Assembly: GCA_002189035.1 (NCBI GenBank)
Contig: NEEC01000013.1
Location: 2,666,001-2,730,000 of the forward strand
From: Utricularia gibba
Lineage: Eukaryota > Streptophyta > Magnoliopsida > Lamiales > Lentibulariaceae
Direction of reading: 5' to 3'
DNA length: 64,000 bases
Shown here: positions 38,450 to 49,142 of the stretch, one piece after another
How the letters are laid out: each line of letters begins with the position of its first letter
Position numbering within the stretch: the stretch's first letter is position 1
Position numbers and translations under genes: made by a program
The notes under the pieces: generated by a model
The model's database searches: none
Seen by the model: the letters and a program-made list of their open reading frames with translations, nothing else
Told to the model about the DNA's origin: nothing

Positions 38450-39235
38450 CTATAATAAAATAAAATAATCAAAACCAAATTCTTCAAGTTTTTTTTTTAA
38501 AAAAAAATCATTAATTCCAATATTCATACAAGTGAATTAATAGATTAAACGATATCTATAACACATACCTAACTCGTAATATGAAAAATACGATAAGAAA
38601 TACAAATCAATAGTAATTAAGAGCGGGAAAATGGGGTGGGAGCAGTTATGTGTGTTATTATTTATAGTATAAGATTGCATGGGATTATATTCTTTTTGTT
38701 TGTTCATTGAGTACACTCATATTTCGATAATATTCATATGTCAAAGTTGAATAATATCACATGCAATGCCTTTTTGTTTCGTAACATTATTTTGAGGATT
38801 TAAATTTATTATTAATTACGAAAGATTTATTTTTCAAAAAATTTAAAAATTTAGAATCATTTCTTTTTTTTTTTTTAAGAATCGAAAACCTCAATTTCTC
38901 AATGATTCTATTTCTTGATAAATACGAATAATTTCTATTACAAAAAACCTCAACGATTTCGAAATATTGTTTATTTTTTAAAAAAACTATAAAATCAAAA
39001 AATTTACGTCATTACGTCTCAAAAATTAGTTTTAAGAAGATATATCAAATACAAGATTAGGTTTTGGTTTCTTTCTTTTCAAGGTTTGTTAGCTTTAACC
39101 AAAGTACCCCAACGCCACTTGGTAAAAGCAAAGTGAGAATTAGGAGGTGGTGCAGTCAGTCAGTCGCCTTTGAGTACTGGCATCGCATCGCATCGCATGC
39201 ATATACCTAAGAGTTAGATGTAACTTTTGCTGCAT
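38450..39235. other. AT-rich spacer
   Basis: Copy B promoter and the 3' flank of the bZIP gene. It has long A/T runs and a short CATCG/GCATC repeat near 39180-39200; no coding-like frame. Confidence 0.55.
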
Positions 39236-41093
39236 TCAAGTAGCCGCCACAGCATCGCCTCGCAGGCTGTTGCCATCCAGAAGCTGATGAAGCTTCGCCG
39301 GAGATCTGCTCTCGTAGACCACCGCGCCCTTCTCGTCGTCGGTATCTCGATCATCGGAGTTGTTGACTCTGGCAAGGAGGTTCATGGTGGCCACTGGCTT
39401 CGCCCTCTGGTTGCTGTCAGTTAGTCCAGGATGAGGAGAACCATGGAGCCGTTCCTGCAGAAACCAGCCCCAGAAATCACCCGAAATCTTTAAAGGTGAA
39501 GCAATCGGAGTTGGACGAGTGAAGTAGTACCATGAGGGCAGCGTTTTGAAGCTTGAGCTTTGCAGAGCTTTCCATCAGCTTCTTCATCTCGGCCTTGAGA
39601 GTCAGATTATCACAGGTGAGTGCGTGAACCTTGTTGGCCAGTTCCTCGGCCTCTGCCTGCGTGAGCAAGAAATTCCAGTGAGGAATGCATATGATGAGCT
39701 GCTAAGCAAGTGTAGGAAATGGATATGAACCTGTTTTCGGAGTCTCGATCTTCTAGCGGATTCTCTATTCGACTGTTTCCGTCTCTCACGTTTCATTTCC
39801 CGTTCGTTCTGCAAGTACACGAAGCTCGTGATCATGAAATGGCTGGAAGTTCAGAAGTCATTAGCATTTCAGTAGAACAGACCTGTGTCCATGAAGGAAC
39901 CTGCTGTGAGACATTCAGTTCAATGGGGTTGATCTCAGTCTTTGCTACCAGTGCATCGGAAAGGGGAGCCACATCCACTGCTGCTGCCTTATCAGACGGA
40001 GGAGGAGCCAACCGACTGTTGAGAGCATCGACATCTTTCCGGAAAAGGCAGAACGCAATGCAGAAAACGTAGAACTTTGTGACAATTCAGGACACCATCA
40101 CGTTGGATTGAAGAGAGGCAAAGAGGAGAAGAGACTGACTGTTTTTCGGTGATCCTCGTCTGCTTCTTTTCATCCTGGCTTCATTGGCTCTCTGTGATGG
40201 AAGATCAGAATGATAAGCAGACCTTTTTGGACAAGGAAAGCAGATATGGAAAGGGAGATGCTTACCCCTCCCAAAGTTCCATTGTTTCCATCCACTGAGC
40301 CACCATTGGGCTCACTGCACATCACAAAGCATAGCATAATCCCAAAACATCAGTAGAGAGCAGAGTATCAATCAAAAGGATAGAAGATTACAAAGACTGC
40401 AATGATATTCGAAAGTTGCTGTAAACCTGTCTGATGATCCGGGGTCATTTATATCGAAATTTCCATGAAGGGCTATAAGCTTTGTAATGAAACCTCCATC
40501 TGTTTTTGCAGACGATTCCATGGTCGGAGAAGTACAAGCCTAAACCAAGTAGCATGAATCAGGTAGGCAATAATACTCAGTGTTAACAACAGACAAACCA
40601 GACCTCACAGGAGTATTCTGTGCATAATGAGGAGGGATCGTAGACTTAACTATGAGGAACCTTTTTGTAAGCAAGCTTTCTAAGATTTCTATAAAACTTC
40701 AAGCACATCCAAAAGCAATGAAAACATGGGGCTGAGTAGCCCGCATATAAGCGACTCAAGTACTGTGGCGTGGTTAAACTTCAAGTACCACGACACACTG
40801 ACTGTATGTTATCTATATGAGCATTGTCAATACATACGCACAGTGCTGTTATATAGGTGGGAATCAACCAACTGTACAGTGCTGCTTTTGTTGTCCGGAT
40901 GAATGGATTTAGAGCCACTGGGGAAGAAACTTAACCAGAAAAGGAAACATAAGAGTTCCTCAAACTAGCATAAGACTCGGGCAGGCTTAAACTGCAAATA
41001 AGATACACGAAGCAGAAACAGGATGCTCACCATTGGAGGCGGTGATGGCTTTTCGCCTTTGACATTCTTTCCTTCTTCAGTGCTGCTTCCCAT
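39236..41093 (-). CDS. GBF-type bZIP transcription factor lacking the MFMR domain
   Basis: Eight exons on minus: 41093-41031, 40539-40427, 40314-40266, 40191-40140, 40034-39883, 39808-39731, 39656-39531, 39454-39236; 283 aa, phase-consistent. Basic region: NEREMKRERRKQSNRESARR, then SRLRKQ. Zipper: AEAEELANKVHALT through KKLMESSAKLKLQNAALM. The C-terminus RSPAKLHQLLDGNSLRGDAV and the N-terminal MGSSTEEGKNVKGEKPSPPP are those of G-box-binding factors. The proline-rich multifunctional mosaic region (the YPDW.. and PHPYMWGP.. blocks) that normally follows the N-terminus is absent: exon 1 splices across a 491-nt intron with no such coding sequence. A donor-like GGGTAAGC near 41785 hints at a leader intron. 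The product should bind CACGTG; losing the MFMR should weaken activation (inference). Confidence 0.9.
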
Positions 41094-42765
41094 TGTTCAC
41101 AACAACTCTCTATCTACTCTTTCCTATGCCATGGACAAACAAGATCCTAACTCAGACCTTCGTATATTAGACCATCACCACGCAGCATACCCACAAAACA
41201 TGACTTTAAGACAACTTAAAGCACCTGGTTGGTTGTAAGAGAACATGAGTCTACAAGAGTGCATCAAGTATACAGACTATTCAGGTCACTCCTACACACA
41301 CAAGTCATTAGCTAGACAATCCTGCTCAACTCAACTGTAACTACTGTGCTACAACAATTCATAGTAATACAGTACACGTCAAGAATTTCTGTACGAGGAG
41401 AGGAGAAAAGGAAGGGCTTTTTACTACTTGGGCCCCCCACCATCAAGATGAATTCCAGATTACTGTAAAGGGGTTGTCTTAAAAAAAAACTGTAACAGTG
41501 AACTCAAAGTCAAGTGTACTACGCGTGACAGACAAACACTAGTTCCCAATTGAAAAATTTGTCCCCAGCAAGGCATCAACAACAAAGACTTTCAACCCTG
41601 TCTACAACCTTGAAAGAATAATCCCTTCAGAAAACTCAGAAAGGTGCATACAAAACACAAACTGATTTTCCCAGAGCCGCCTTGGCATCAAAGAGAGACC
41701 TTTCATACCGTGTAGTCACCGTAGATTCATAAAAACCGTAGAACTCAACAAGCAACAGAATAAGTAAAAAGAAAAACGCTTACCCGACTAAAAAAGTTCA
41801 GCATGCTCAGTAGTTAGAGGCAAGGAAGAAGCCAAATTATTGGAGTTTGAAGGGGCGTGCACAGAGCAGAAATACTTTGTTTCTCTCTGCACACTGGAGA
41901 CCGAGGAGTGAGGAGAGACGGTGAGAGGGATAGAGACAGGGAGAGAGGATGAAGACTGCAATTCCACATCAGCAACACGTGTCCACCCCTGAATATTTCT
42001 TTTTTCCAAGAATTTCTCCCTTTTCCTTCTTGTCTTCAGTCAACATTTTCAGATGATTGAAACCCACAAAATGTTGATCGCCGGTGGCTATCGTCTACCC
42101 CATTAATCATTTCACCTCAAGCTCCTGATCATTACCAGTCGGTTTTCATCAAACTTCAATTTCAAAAAAATAAATTCACTTATATTTCTTGCTATGACCA
42201 TTAGGATTTTATGCCGAGAAAGCACCGCCCTTTGAAAGAACATCAAAAAACTGTCAAGCCGATGTGGTGAAACGTGCGTGGAAGAACTTGAGAATATTCC
42301 AAGCAAAAGACGTTCGCCATTCCTCTTCAACCACGTGGCCACGTGTTTTTCGCAATTCGTTAACCAATTCATAATGATGGTCGGTGTCGAGATGTCGCAA
42401 TTTGATTGGCTGCGACACTCGCCAGCTGGCGGTTCACAAAGGTATTTATTTATTTGTTGTTAATACCGCGCGTCACTCATCGCACCCGTCCACGTGGACG
42501 GCTATAACACGTTCGGCGCGAAGGCAGCTGTCGACAACCCCTACGACTAGGCACGTGGCCACGATCATCCCTGTCCGCGGACGTTGAAGGTAAATTTAAT
42601 TGGATTTGATGGCTGCCTTTCGTGTCCGGAAAGTGGACCCCACCCTCTCTCTTTTTTGGGCTTGGGTTTGCGGTTTCCCGGCCCAAAGCTTCTATAAATG
42701 ATAAAGCTGAGAGGCGGGGCTTATCCGTCCACGTTTTTGCCTTCTAGAAGACAACGAATATTCTA
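41094..42765. other. Divergent region between the GBF-like and DUF2358 genes
   Basis: Leader and promoter of the bZIP gene (to about 42000), then the promoter of the DUF2358 gene. It contains five CACGTG hexamers, listed next. No other gene seen. Confidence 0.5.
41976..42557. promoter_or_regulatory. Cluster of five G-boxes (CACGTG)
   Basis: CACGTG occurs at 41976-41981, 42332-42337, 42340-42345, 42491-42496 and 42552-42557. The second and third are 8 bp apart (CCACGTGGCCACGTGT). These are core sites for GBF-type bZIP and bHLH factors, and they sit between a GBF gene and its divergent neighbour. Confidence 0.8.
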
Positions 42766-43939
42766 ATGGGTTTTCTCGCGATCCGACTAAAACCTTCCGC
42801 TTTCCCGGATGTGCGCGATCCTTGCATTCGAAAGCTGCTGAACGAGATCCTTGCATCCTGTTCCCACGATGACGATTTCGCTGCCTTCCCCGGGAATTTC
42901 GATGCCGCTAAGAACGTCGTTTCCGTTAGCAGGAAGAGGAGGAGGAAGCGGTAGTTCTCGCAGGATGTCGTTTACGATTTGCTCAGGTGTTACGAGCTTG
43001 GAAATGGCGTCAATCGGATCGGGGGTTGTTAAGGATTTTGAACGAAACCTAAGGATGTTGTACGGAACCGAGCCGGAGGAGGAAAAGAAGAAACAGGATT
43101 TTTACGTCAGTACAGGGTACGCGATTCGGACACTAAGAGAGGAGTTTCCGCTGTTTTTCGATCGGGAGCCCAGCTTTGATATCTATAGGTAACGCATAAA
43201 CTGGAAAACTCCCCTGCTGATTTCGTATGCCATTCCGTTCCTAGATCAAGTGTTGATAGAAGGCGATTTTTTTTTTTTTCCCATATGGGATGCCGATATG
43301 TCATTTCTTTTTGTTCAGACTGGTCTGCATTGACCAATATAGTTTACAGAGATGGATGCATTGGTTGACAGTCGACATGGACAAGTCCTCTTAAACATGG
43401 CTTTGGTTTGCTTATGAGTACAATAACTTTTATGAGCGTTTTTCAGGGAGGACATCGTGTTCAAGGACCCAATGAACACATTTTCTGGCATAGAAAAGTA
43501 CAAAACGATCTTCTGGGCTCTAAGGTTGAATGGGAGGATGCTGTTTAAGGCATTATGGGTTGACGTTGCAAGTGTGTGGCAACCTGAAGAGACAATGCTG
43601 ATAGTTCGCTTTACAGCTCATGGCGTGCCCCGAATCTCCTTGGGTGGGGAGAGCCATAGCAGATTCGATGGAACCTCAGAGTATAAGTTCGATAAGGATG
43701 GGAAGATTTATGAGCACAAGGTGCACAACATTGCTCTGAATGGACCCCATGGGTCCCCCATTTCTAGTGTGGATCAGTTGATCCTCTCTGTAGGGTGCCC
43801 TTCTACCCTGAAACCAAGTTGTTTCCAGTCTGCTGATCCTCCTCCTCCTCCTCCTCCTGATTCAAGGTGCATCAGGCTGCTCAAACATGAAAAACAGCTC
43901 CACATCCCTCTCTCTGGCCATCACTTGAGATGTGATTGA
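42766..43939 (+). CDS. DUF2358 (NTF2-like) protein with in-frame TAG and two frameshifts in exon 1
   Basis: Two exons, 42766-43188 and 43447-43939. Exon 1 starts MGFLAIRLKPSAFPD and runs through the conserved SCSHDDDFAAFPGNFDAA. At codon 63 (42952-42954) TAG lies between SRKRRRKR and FSQDVVYDLLRCYELGNG. After that, two single bases are missing relative to the conserved frame, at G5 43021-43025 and CC 43048-43049; restoring both yields GGLLRILNET and LRMLYGTEPEEEKK. The rest is clean: FYVSTGYAIRTLREEFPLF, EDIVFKDPMNTFSGIEKY, FWALRLNGRMLFKALWVD, FDGTSEYKFDKDGKIYEH. The tail has seven prolines. Corrected length would be 305 codons including the TAG. Function unknown. It is either a recent pseudogene or a poorly assembled exon. 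Confidence 0.8.
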
Positions 43940-44448
43940 ATGTGAGTGGGATGTCCATGTTTCTTGTATACACACACACACACATATGGAGGTCTTCAGC
44001 GGCCACGAGTTTTGGAACTCCGGTATGTGTATATACTGTATAGTGTTTGTTTCTACACTTGACGACAGCGAGTCCATGGCCTTCCACTTTGAATTTTGAT
44101 CAGTGTGTCGAATTAACAGTAATATTTTATTTATATTTTAAATTGTTAAAAAAAAATTATGAATCTTTGCACCAACCTCCGTATGTATTTTGAAAGGTTT
44201 AATTGTAGTTTAAATCGTGAATAAATTATTTATTTTTTAATATATATTTTTTCTAAAAATAGAAATATTGATTAAATATATACAATAACTTCGTTTGGGC
44301 TTGGGATATAAAAAGTGTATCCCACATTGTATTCAAAGCCCAGTTAGGTTTCCCAACTCCCGCCTTCGGGCGCGTTCCAAAATTTTGTAAACCGTGGCGT
44401 ATAAATACTAGGAATCTGCAACAGTAACACCTTGCGAGGTTGGGAGCG
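43940..44448. other. Spacer with a short (CA)n run
   Basis: 3' flank of the DUF2358 gene, a (CA)n run near 43972-43983, then the promoter of the RING gene; no other gene. Confidence 0.5.
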
Positions 44449-47077
44449 ATGACGGAAAGCGGTTCGTCCACACATCCGATATGCTCGATCTGTTTCGAAG
44501 ACCTGAAGCCTATAATCGAAGACCTGCAATCAATTTCCATCTGTGGTCATGTTTTTCACGAGCTCTGGTAGGAGTCTTTCTTCATGCTTCGCAGGATTGG
44601 TTCTGTTTGGTGAATGTAGTTCTGCGTGTTTTTGAGGGAACTTGTTTATGAATGAGAGTTCGTTTAGCTGTGGACCAGTGGACAGTTCTATTGGACATTC
44701 TGTAGTTGTGTTTTATTGCCTATCGATAATTCGTGTAGCCCTAAATTTTCAAGTTAGCGAAGGCGATTTCCCTTTACAAAATTGCTTTTGAAGGCATGGG
44801 ATTGATTAGTATCCCGCTGCACTATGGCTACTGCTATTCTAAGTTGGGTTTGTATCGAAACTTAGTGCTTGTTTCGAACGTTATCATATCCTCTAGATAT
44901 GTAGTGTTGGTGGAACTGGTTGTTTTTTATGTGCTAGGATTTATTTTAAGATGATAACTTTATTGAATTCACAGCCTTCAACAGTGGTTCGAATACTGTC
45001 CAAATACGAAGAAGAGGAGCTGTCCTGTTTGCAAACAAGCCTGTACAAATGCAAATGTTGGGCGTCTGTATTTCCAGTCTGTTGGTGATTCAAATGATTC
45101 TAATCTATCTCAGAAACAATCCGGATATGGCAGAAGCCACGAGGATATGCAGAGCGATATCTGTAAATTGGAAAGAAAAGTTGCGGCTCTCACTTCCAGC
45201 TTGGAGCAACAACGTAGAGAGCTGAGAGAAATCAATGAAGAGGTATTTCAAGTTCTTTTATGGATCTAAATTCCAAATTCCACTAGTTTTAAAAAATCTT
45301 GGTATCTGTATTGCAGCTAGCATCATGCAAGAAACAACTGAAAGCAGAAGTTGCTTTAAAAGATGAAGCTATGATCAAGATGTTAAATTTCCAGCAGCTG
45401 GTGCGAGTAAAATCTGATGTAAGAATTTTTTTTTTTTTTGAATTTTTGATATATTAAATTTGCAAGAGCATTGATTCCATAAATGAATGGATGAAGATAC
45501 CGCAATCGTAATGAAATCGGTGGTTTTTAATACAGGCACTAGATAATTCAACTTTGGAATGCATGAAGTTGCAAGAGAAGAATATGGCCTTAGCGAAGGA
45601 ACTTGCAGCAATCAAACTGTATGGGAAGATTGCTATAATTTTTGATCGTTTTCCCCTAGTTACGCACTGTGTATTGTTCATCCTTAATTCCATTCCGTGT
45701 GCGTGCTCTAGAGCCTGTGATACAGAATTGGAAGAAGATGAGATTACAAAGCTTGCATCATTTGGTAATGGGGTCGGGAGCAGCGAAACAGTTGCTCTTC
45801 TGAGAAAGACGTTGGTAACCCGCAACAAGTATGAACTGTATATTTCATTGACGGTTCGTGTTGAGCGTTTTCAAGACGATATAATTGACACAAAAATTCT
45901 ATCCCATTGAACACATTTCATATACAGGAGTTATAAGGAGCTAATGGCCAAGTGCAATAGTTTGGGAAGAGGAGAAGCCAGATGTCTGCGTAAACTTGAA
46001 AAGGCCGAAGAAAAGATACTGAAGTTAAAGGTGAATTACATTCATATACTTTTTGGTAATGGATGCATCGGGTGTAGATTATTTTTACTTTCTAATGCTC
46101 CTTAGTTTACAGTTGAGAGTCCAAGAACTAGAGACTACCCTCGAAACCAAAGAAAATGCCGTTTTGAGAGGGATGAAATATCAGAAAGTTGAACTTGGGA
46201 CTGATTCATATGGAAGTACAAGACCTCCAAACTGCTTCAGTTTCAATGAAGATGATTATGCATTGGATTCATCAAAAGCAAACTACTCCAAGCCTTTAAG
46301 CGTTCAAAGCACAATGGATCTTGATTTATCTGTGTGTATTGGTGCACCAGGTGATCTGGAGAATGGGCATTCTGTCATTACCCGTGGCACAGATGTTCAA
46401 TTCTTTGTTCGTTCTGTACCTTCCGTTGGACAAAAGTGTGCAAACAGTGGCTCTGACACCCCTATGGACACCAAAATCGATGATGTTGTAGTCATTGATG
46501 ATGAGAAAAGCCCTGCTTCGTTTTCACCGATCATCCCAGATGTCGATAGACCCTCTGTTCCCTTAATGGAACCTGGTATGTTAGGTACTACATCTTCTGT
46601 CACCATGCATCTGTTGCTATGATTTTGCAGTATGTGATCTCTACTTTCCAAATCCTAGCAGGTAGCAGTGTATGTCCCAGTGGAGACAGCTGGTCATCGG
46701 GAAAATGGTTCAACAAGTCAATAAAACGGCATTCTTCTGCATTTACTCTTGGGATGCAGGGATCAATGGTTGGGTCTTGTGGTGATTTGATTGCAGTTGG
46801 AGCTGACGGAAGAGGTGGTCGAATCAAAGTCATGCGGCAGCCATTGGTATGTCGTCACAGTTTCCTGATGATAACTATTTATGTATTCGTCAAAACATTT
46901 TCATCATCCACACCAGCATGTTACATTTTTGTCTTCTGTTGTATTTCGAAGCATGAGAACAGCACAAGCACCTCCTTCTTGGAGAAGAAGAACGCGCATA
47001 CTTCCAAAACACAAATGAAGTTTAATCAGCGTCAAGGGCACTTGCAGATTGAGCATTTCTTCAGTAAAAAAAGCTGA
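44449..47077 (+). CDS. TRAIP-like RING E3 ubiquitin ligase
   Basis: Nine exons: 44449-44567, 44975-45242, 45317-45418, 45536-45618, 45712-45828, 45928-46030, 46113-46575, 46662-46846, 46952-47077; 521 aa, phase-consistent. An N-terminal RING (HPICSICFEDLKP, ICGHVFHELCLQQWFEYC, SCPVCKQAC) is followed by a coiled coil (KLERKVAALTSSLEQQRREL; later ELETTLETKENAV). A low-complexity region with a SUMO-interaction-like DDVVVIDDE and a C-terminal PCNA-interaction-like end (HLQIEHFFSKKS) complete it. This architecture matches animal TRAIP/NOPO, a replisome-linked ligase acting on stalled or converging replication forks. Plant function is inferred. The exon 9 acceptor (TTCGAAG) lacks a pyrimidine run but keeps the frame. 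Confidence 0.88.
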
Positions 47078-47936
47078 TGACCAGGTTTGTAAAAGATCCT
47101 TGATCGTTTTTTTTTTCAATCAGATGTGACTAAATTTTTGCGTTACAAAATGTAAAAACATGAAACTCAATTCCATGGGGCAAATGAAACAAGCGCGTGT
47201 TAATCTGGGGATTTGTCTGGAATGTAGAAGACAAAGAACTGGATTTGGCCATCGACCTCCCAGTTGACTATCAGCAGCACTTGTGGACCACAAGCGCCTG
47301 ATTTTATCATGCCACAAGGATTTCTAGGGAGGTATTTCTAATGGCTTTGTACAAAAAAACTTAGAGCTGCTTAAAAAATGAAATGTTTTTTTTTTTAATA
47401 TTACTGCAGTTTTCAATTTTGTTATGATTAAGATTAGCTGAAAATGACCTAGTAAAATCATGCGACACAGGATTTTGATGAAGGTTATTCTGTCTGAACA
47501 ATCTTTCTACCCAAGAATATTTTGATGCTTGTCTGCATTAACGACATGATTTGGGTATGATATACTTTGGTTGTACTCTTGTGAATATCCTGCTTTTCAT
47601 CTCATTTTCATTTCATTACCCAATTGAGCTACTAACAAACAAAACTATAGCAATCAAATTTGTGGTGGTGGGGTTCCTCTAGCCTGCAAATTTCCATCTC
47701 TACTTCCTTGTACCAACATGGTGACCGTGACAACCAAACTTTCCATGGCTGCTTGGGGAAGGCAAACTTGTTAAACATTCCAACACCACAAAGATGGATA
47801 CTTCAACAACTTCTTAAGGTACACATACATACACACACACACACACACACATGTAATATCACTTACGGGAACAGTAGAGGCTTGGTTGAATGGTGAAGCC
47901 ATTTTGATTGCAGTATAGACCCTCCATGGTTGGTAC
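47078..47936. other. Convergent spacer with (CA)n
   Basis: 3' flanks of the TRAIP-like (+) and HIPP (-) genes; a (CA)n run of about 12 units lies at 47826-47850. No other gene. Confidence 0.55.
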
Positions 47937-48586
47937 CTAGCAGATGACACAGGTGTTGGGGTTTTCTTCAAGGTAGTGGTAAGGTTTGTAAACTGGAATT
48001 GGATAGTAGTAATAATAAGGTTTATATGGAACTGCCACCATTTCCTTTTCCTCTTCTTCTTCCTCTTCCTCTTCCTCATCTTTCTTCTCCTCCTCTTTCT
48101 TGGCTTCTTCTTTCTTCTCTTCCTCTTTCTTCCCCCCTCCTTGGCCTCTTCTTTCTTTGGTTCTTCCTTTGGTCCACATGAGATTATCCCCACCACCCAT
48201 TGATTCTTCCTCAATTTGCTTACCACATCCACCGGATCAACCACTCCGACTACCGTCAGTTTCTTTCCTTTCATGTCGATTGCAACCTCATCAATTCCTG
48301 TGCAGATCAATGAATCTAAAGCAGATGCACAAGGACAAAACCCCAAATACTGGAAACACAATAACAAATCCAAAGGTATGTTCAGGGCAGTGTGTGAGTG
48401 CTTGGTCAACACCTGCAAGGGAGGAAACAGTCTTCAAAGCCCTCCTTTGCAGCTCCCTGTCATCCTGTAAATCCAGTTTCAGCACAAGCTTCTGCCCAGA
48501 CAACAATATCAGATGAGCCAAGAACTGCGCATTCATTCACATGCATAACATTTACTGCAGCTCAAGACAAAGAGGTAAACCTTCAT
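47937..48586 (-). CDS. Heavy-metal-associated isoprenylated plant protein (HIPP), one apparent frameshift
   Basis: Three exons on minus: 48586-48581 (Met-Lys only), 48491-48413, 48297-47937; 148 aa once one base is restored. An HMA-fold N-terminus ([39 protein letters not shown]) lacks the metal-binding Cys-x-x-Cys. It is followed by a Lys/Glu-rich linker, a Tyr/Pro-rich stretch ([16 protein letters not shown]) and the C-terminal CVIC prenylation box. The C6 run at 48132-48137 (G6 on the coding strand) is one base short: as printed the frame turns Arg-rich, while a seventh G gives [11 protein letters not shown] and reaches the CaaX box. Membrane attachment by isoprenylation is expected. The CaaX box in the corrected frame is strong evidence that the shift is artefactual. 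Confidence 0.9.
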
Positions 48587-49142
48587 GCCCTTTCAGTTCT
48601 TCCAGAGTGAAAAGAAGTCCGGGTGTAAAAGCCAGGCAACAAGAGTGAAAGATATCAATAGCACATTAATGAACTAGCAAAACCAAGATATAATACTGAT
48701 GGCCTCTCATTCTCATTGTCTCATGATGTTTTTGTTTAGTTTGCATGTATGGAATATCGATGCATGTACCTACAGGGCATCGACAGACGATGGTGACAAT
48801 GACAATGACTTTCATTGACCAAGTAAATGAAAAACAAGATAGCATTGAGAATCACTTCACTTATCCACAGGAATATCAATCCTCAGCTGATTGCTTCATG
48901 AACAAAGTCCATGGCCCCTCTATTTACATTAGCAGGATTATCAGTTAGAGAGCAGAAATTTGTCTGAATCGTCTTGATGATCCTTTTGGATGGACAGTGT
49001 GGAATTTGATACATGTGCGATGTATCAGTCATGGCAGAAGGATTTATAAAAAAAGCTATTAGCTAAAAAATGTTACAAGGGGTTAAAGAAATCACAGATT
49101 TTACAGCATTTCCTTGCAAGTTCAAGAAGCAACAGGCATGAG
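48587..49142. other. HIPP promoter and 3' flank of the aspartic protease gene
   Basis: No coding-like frame. The protease 3' flank contains A-rich patches near 49040 but no clear poly(A) relic. Confidence 0.5.

Noticed and set aside
47800-48200. Basic Arg/Lys-rich protein in the printed HIPP frame
   Set aside because: It is the shifted reading of the Lys/Glu-rich linker; the alternative frame reaches the conserved CaaX box.
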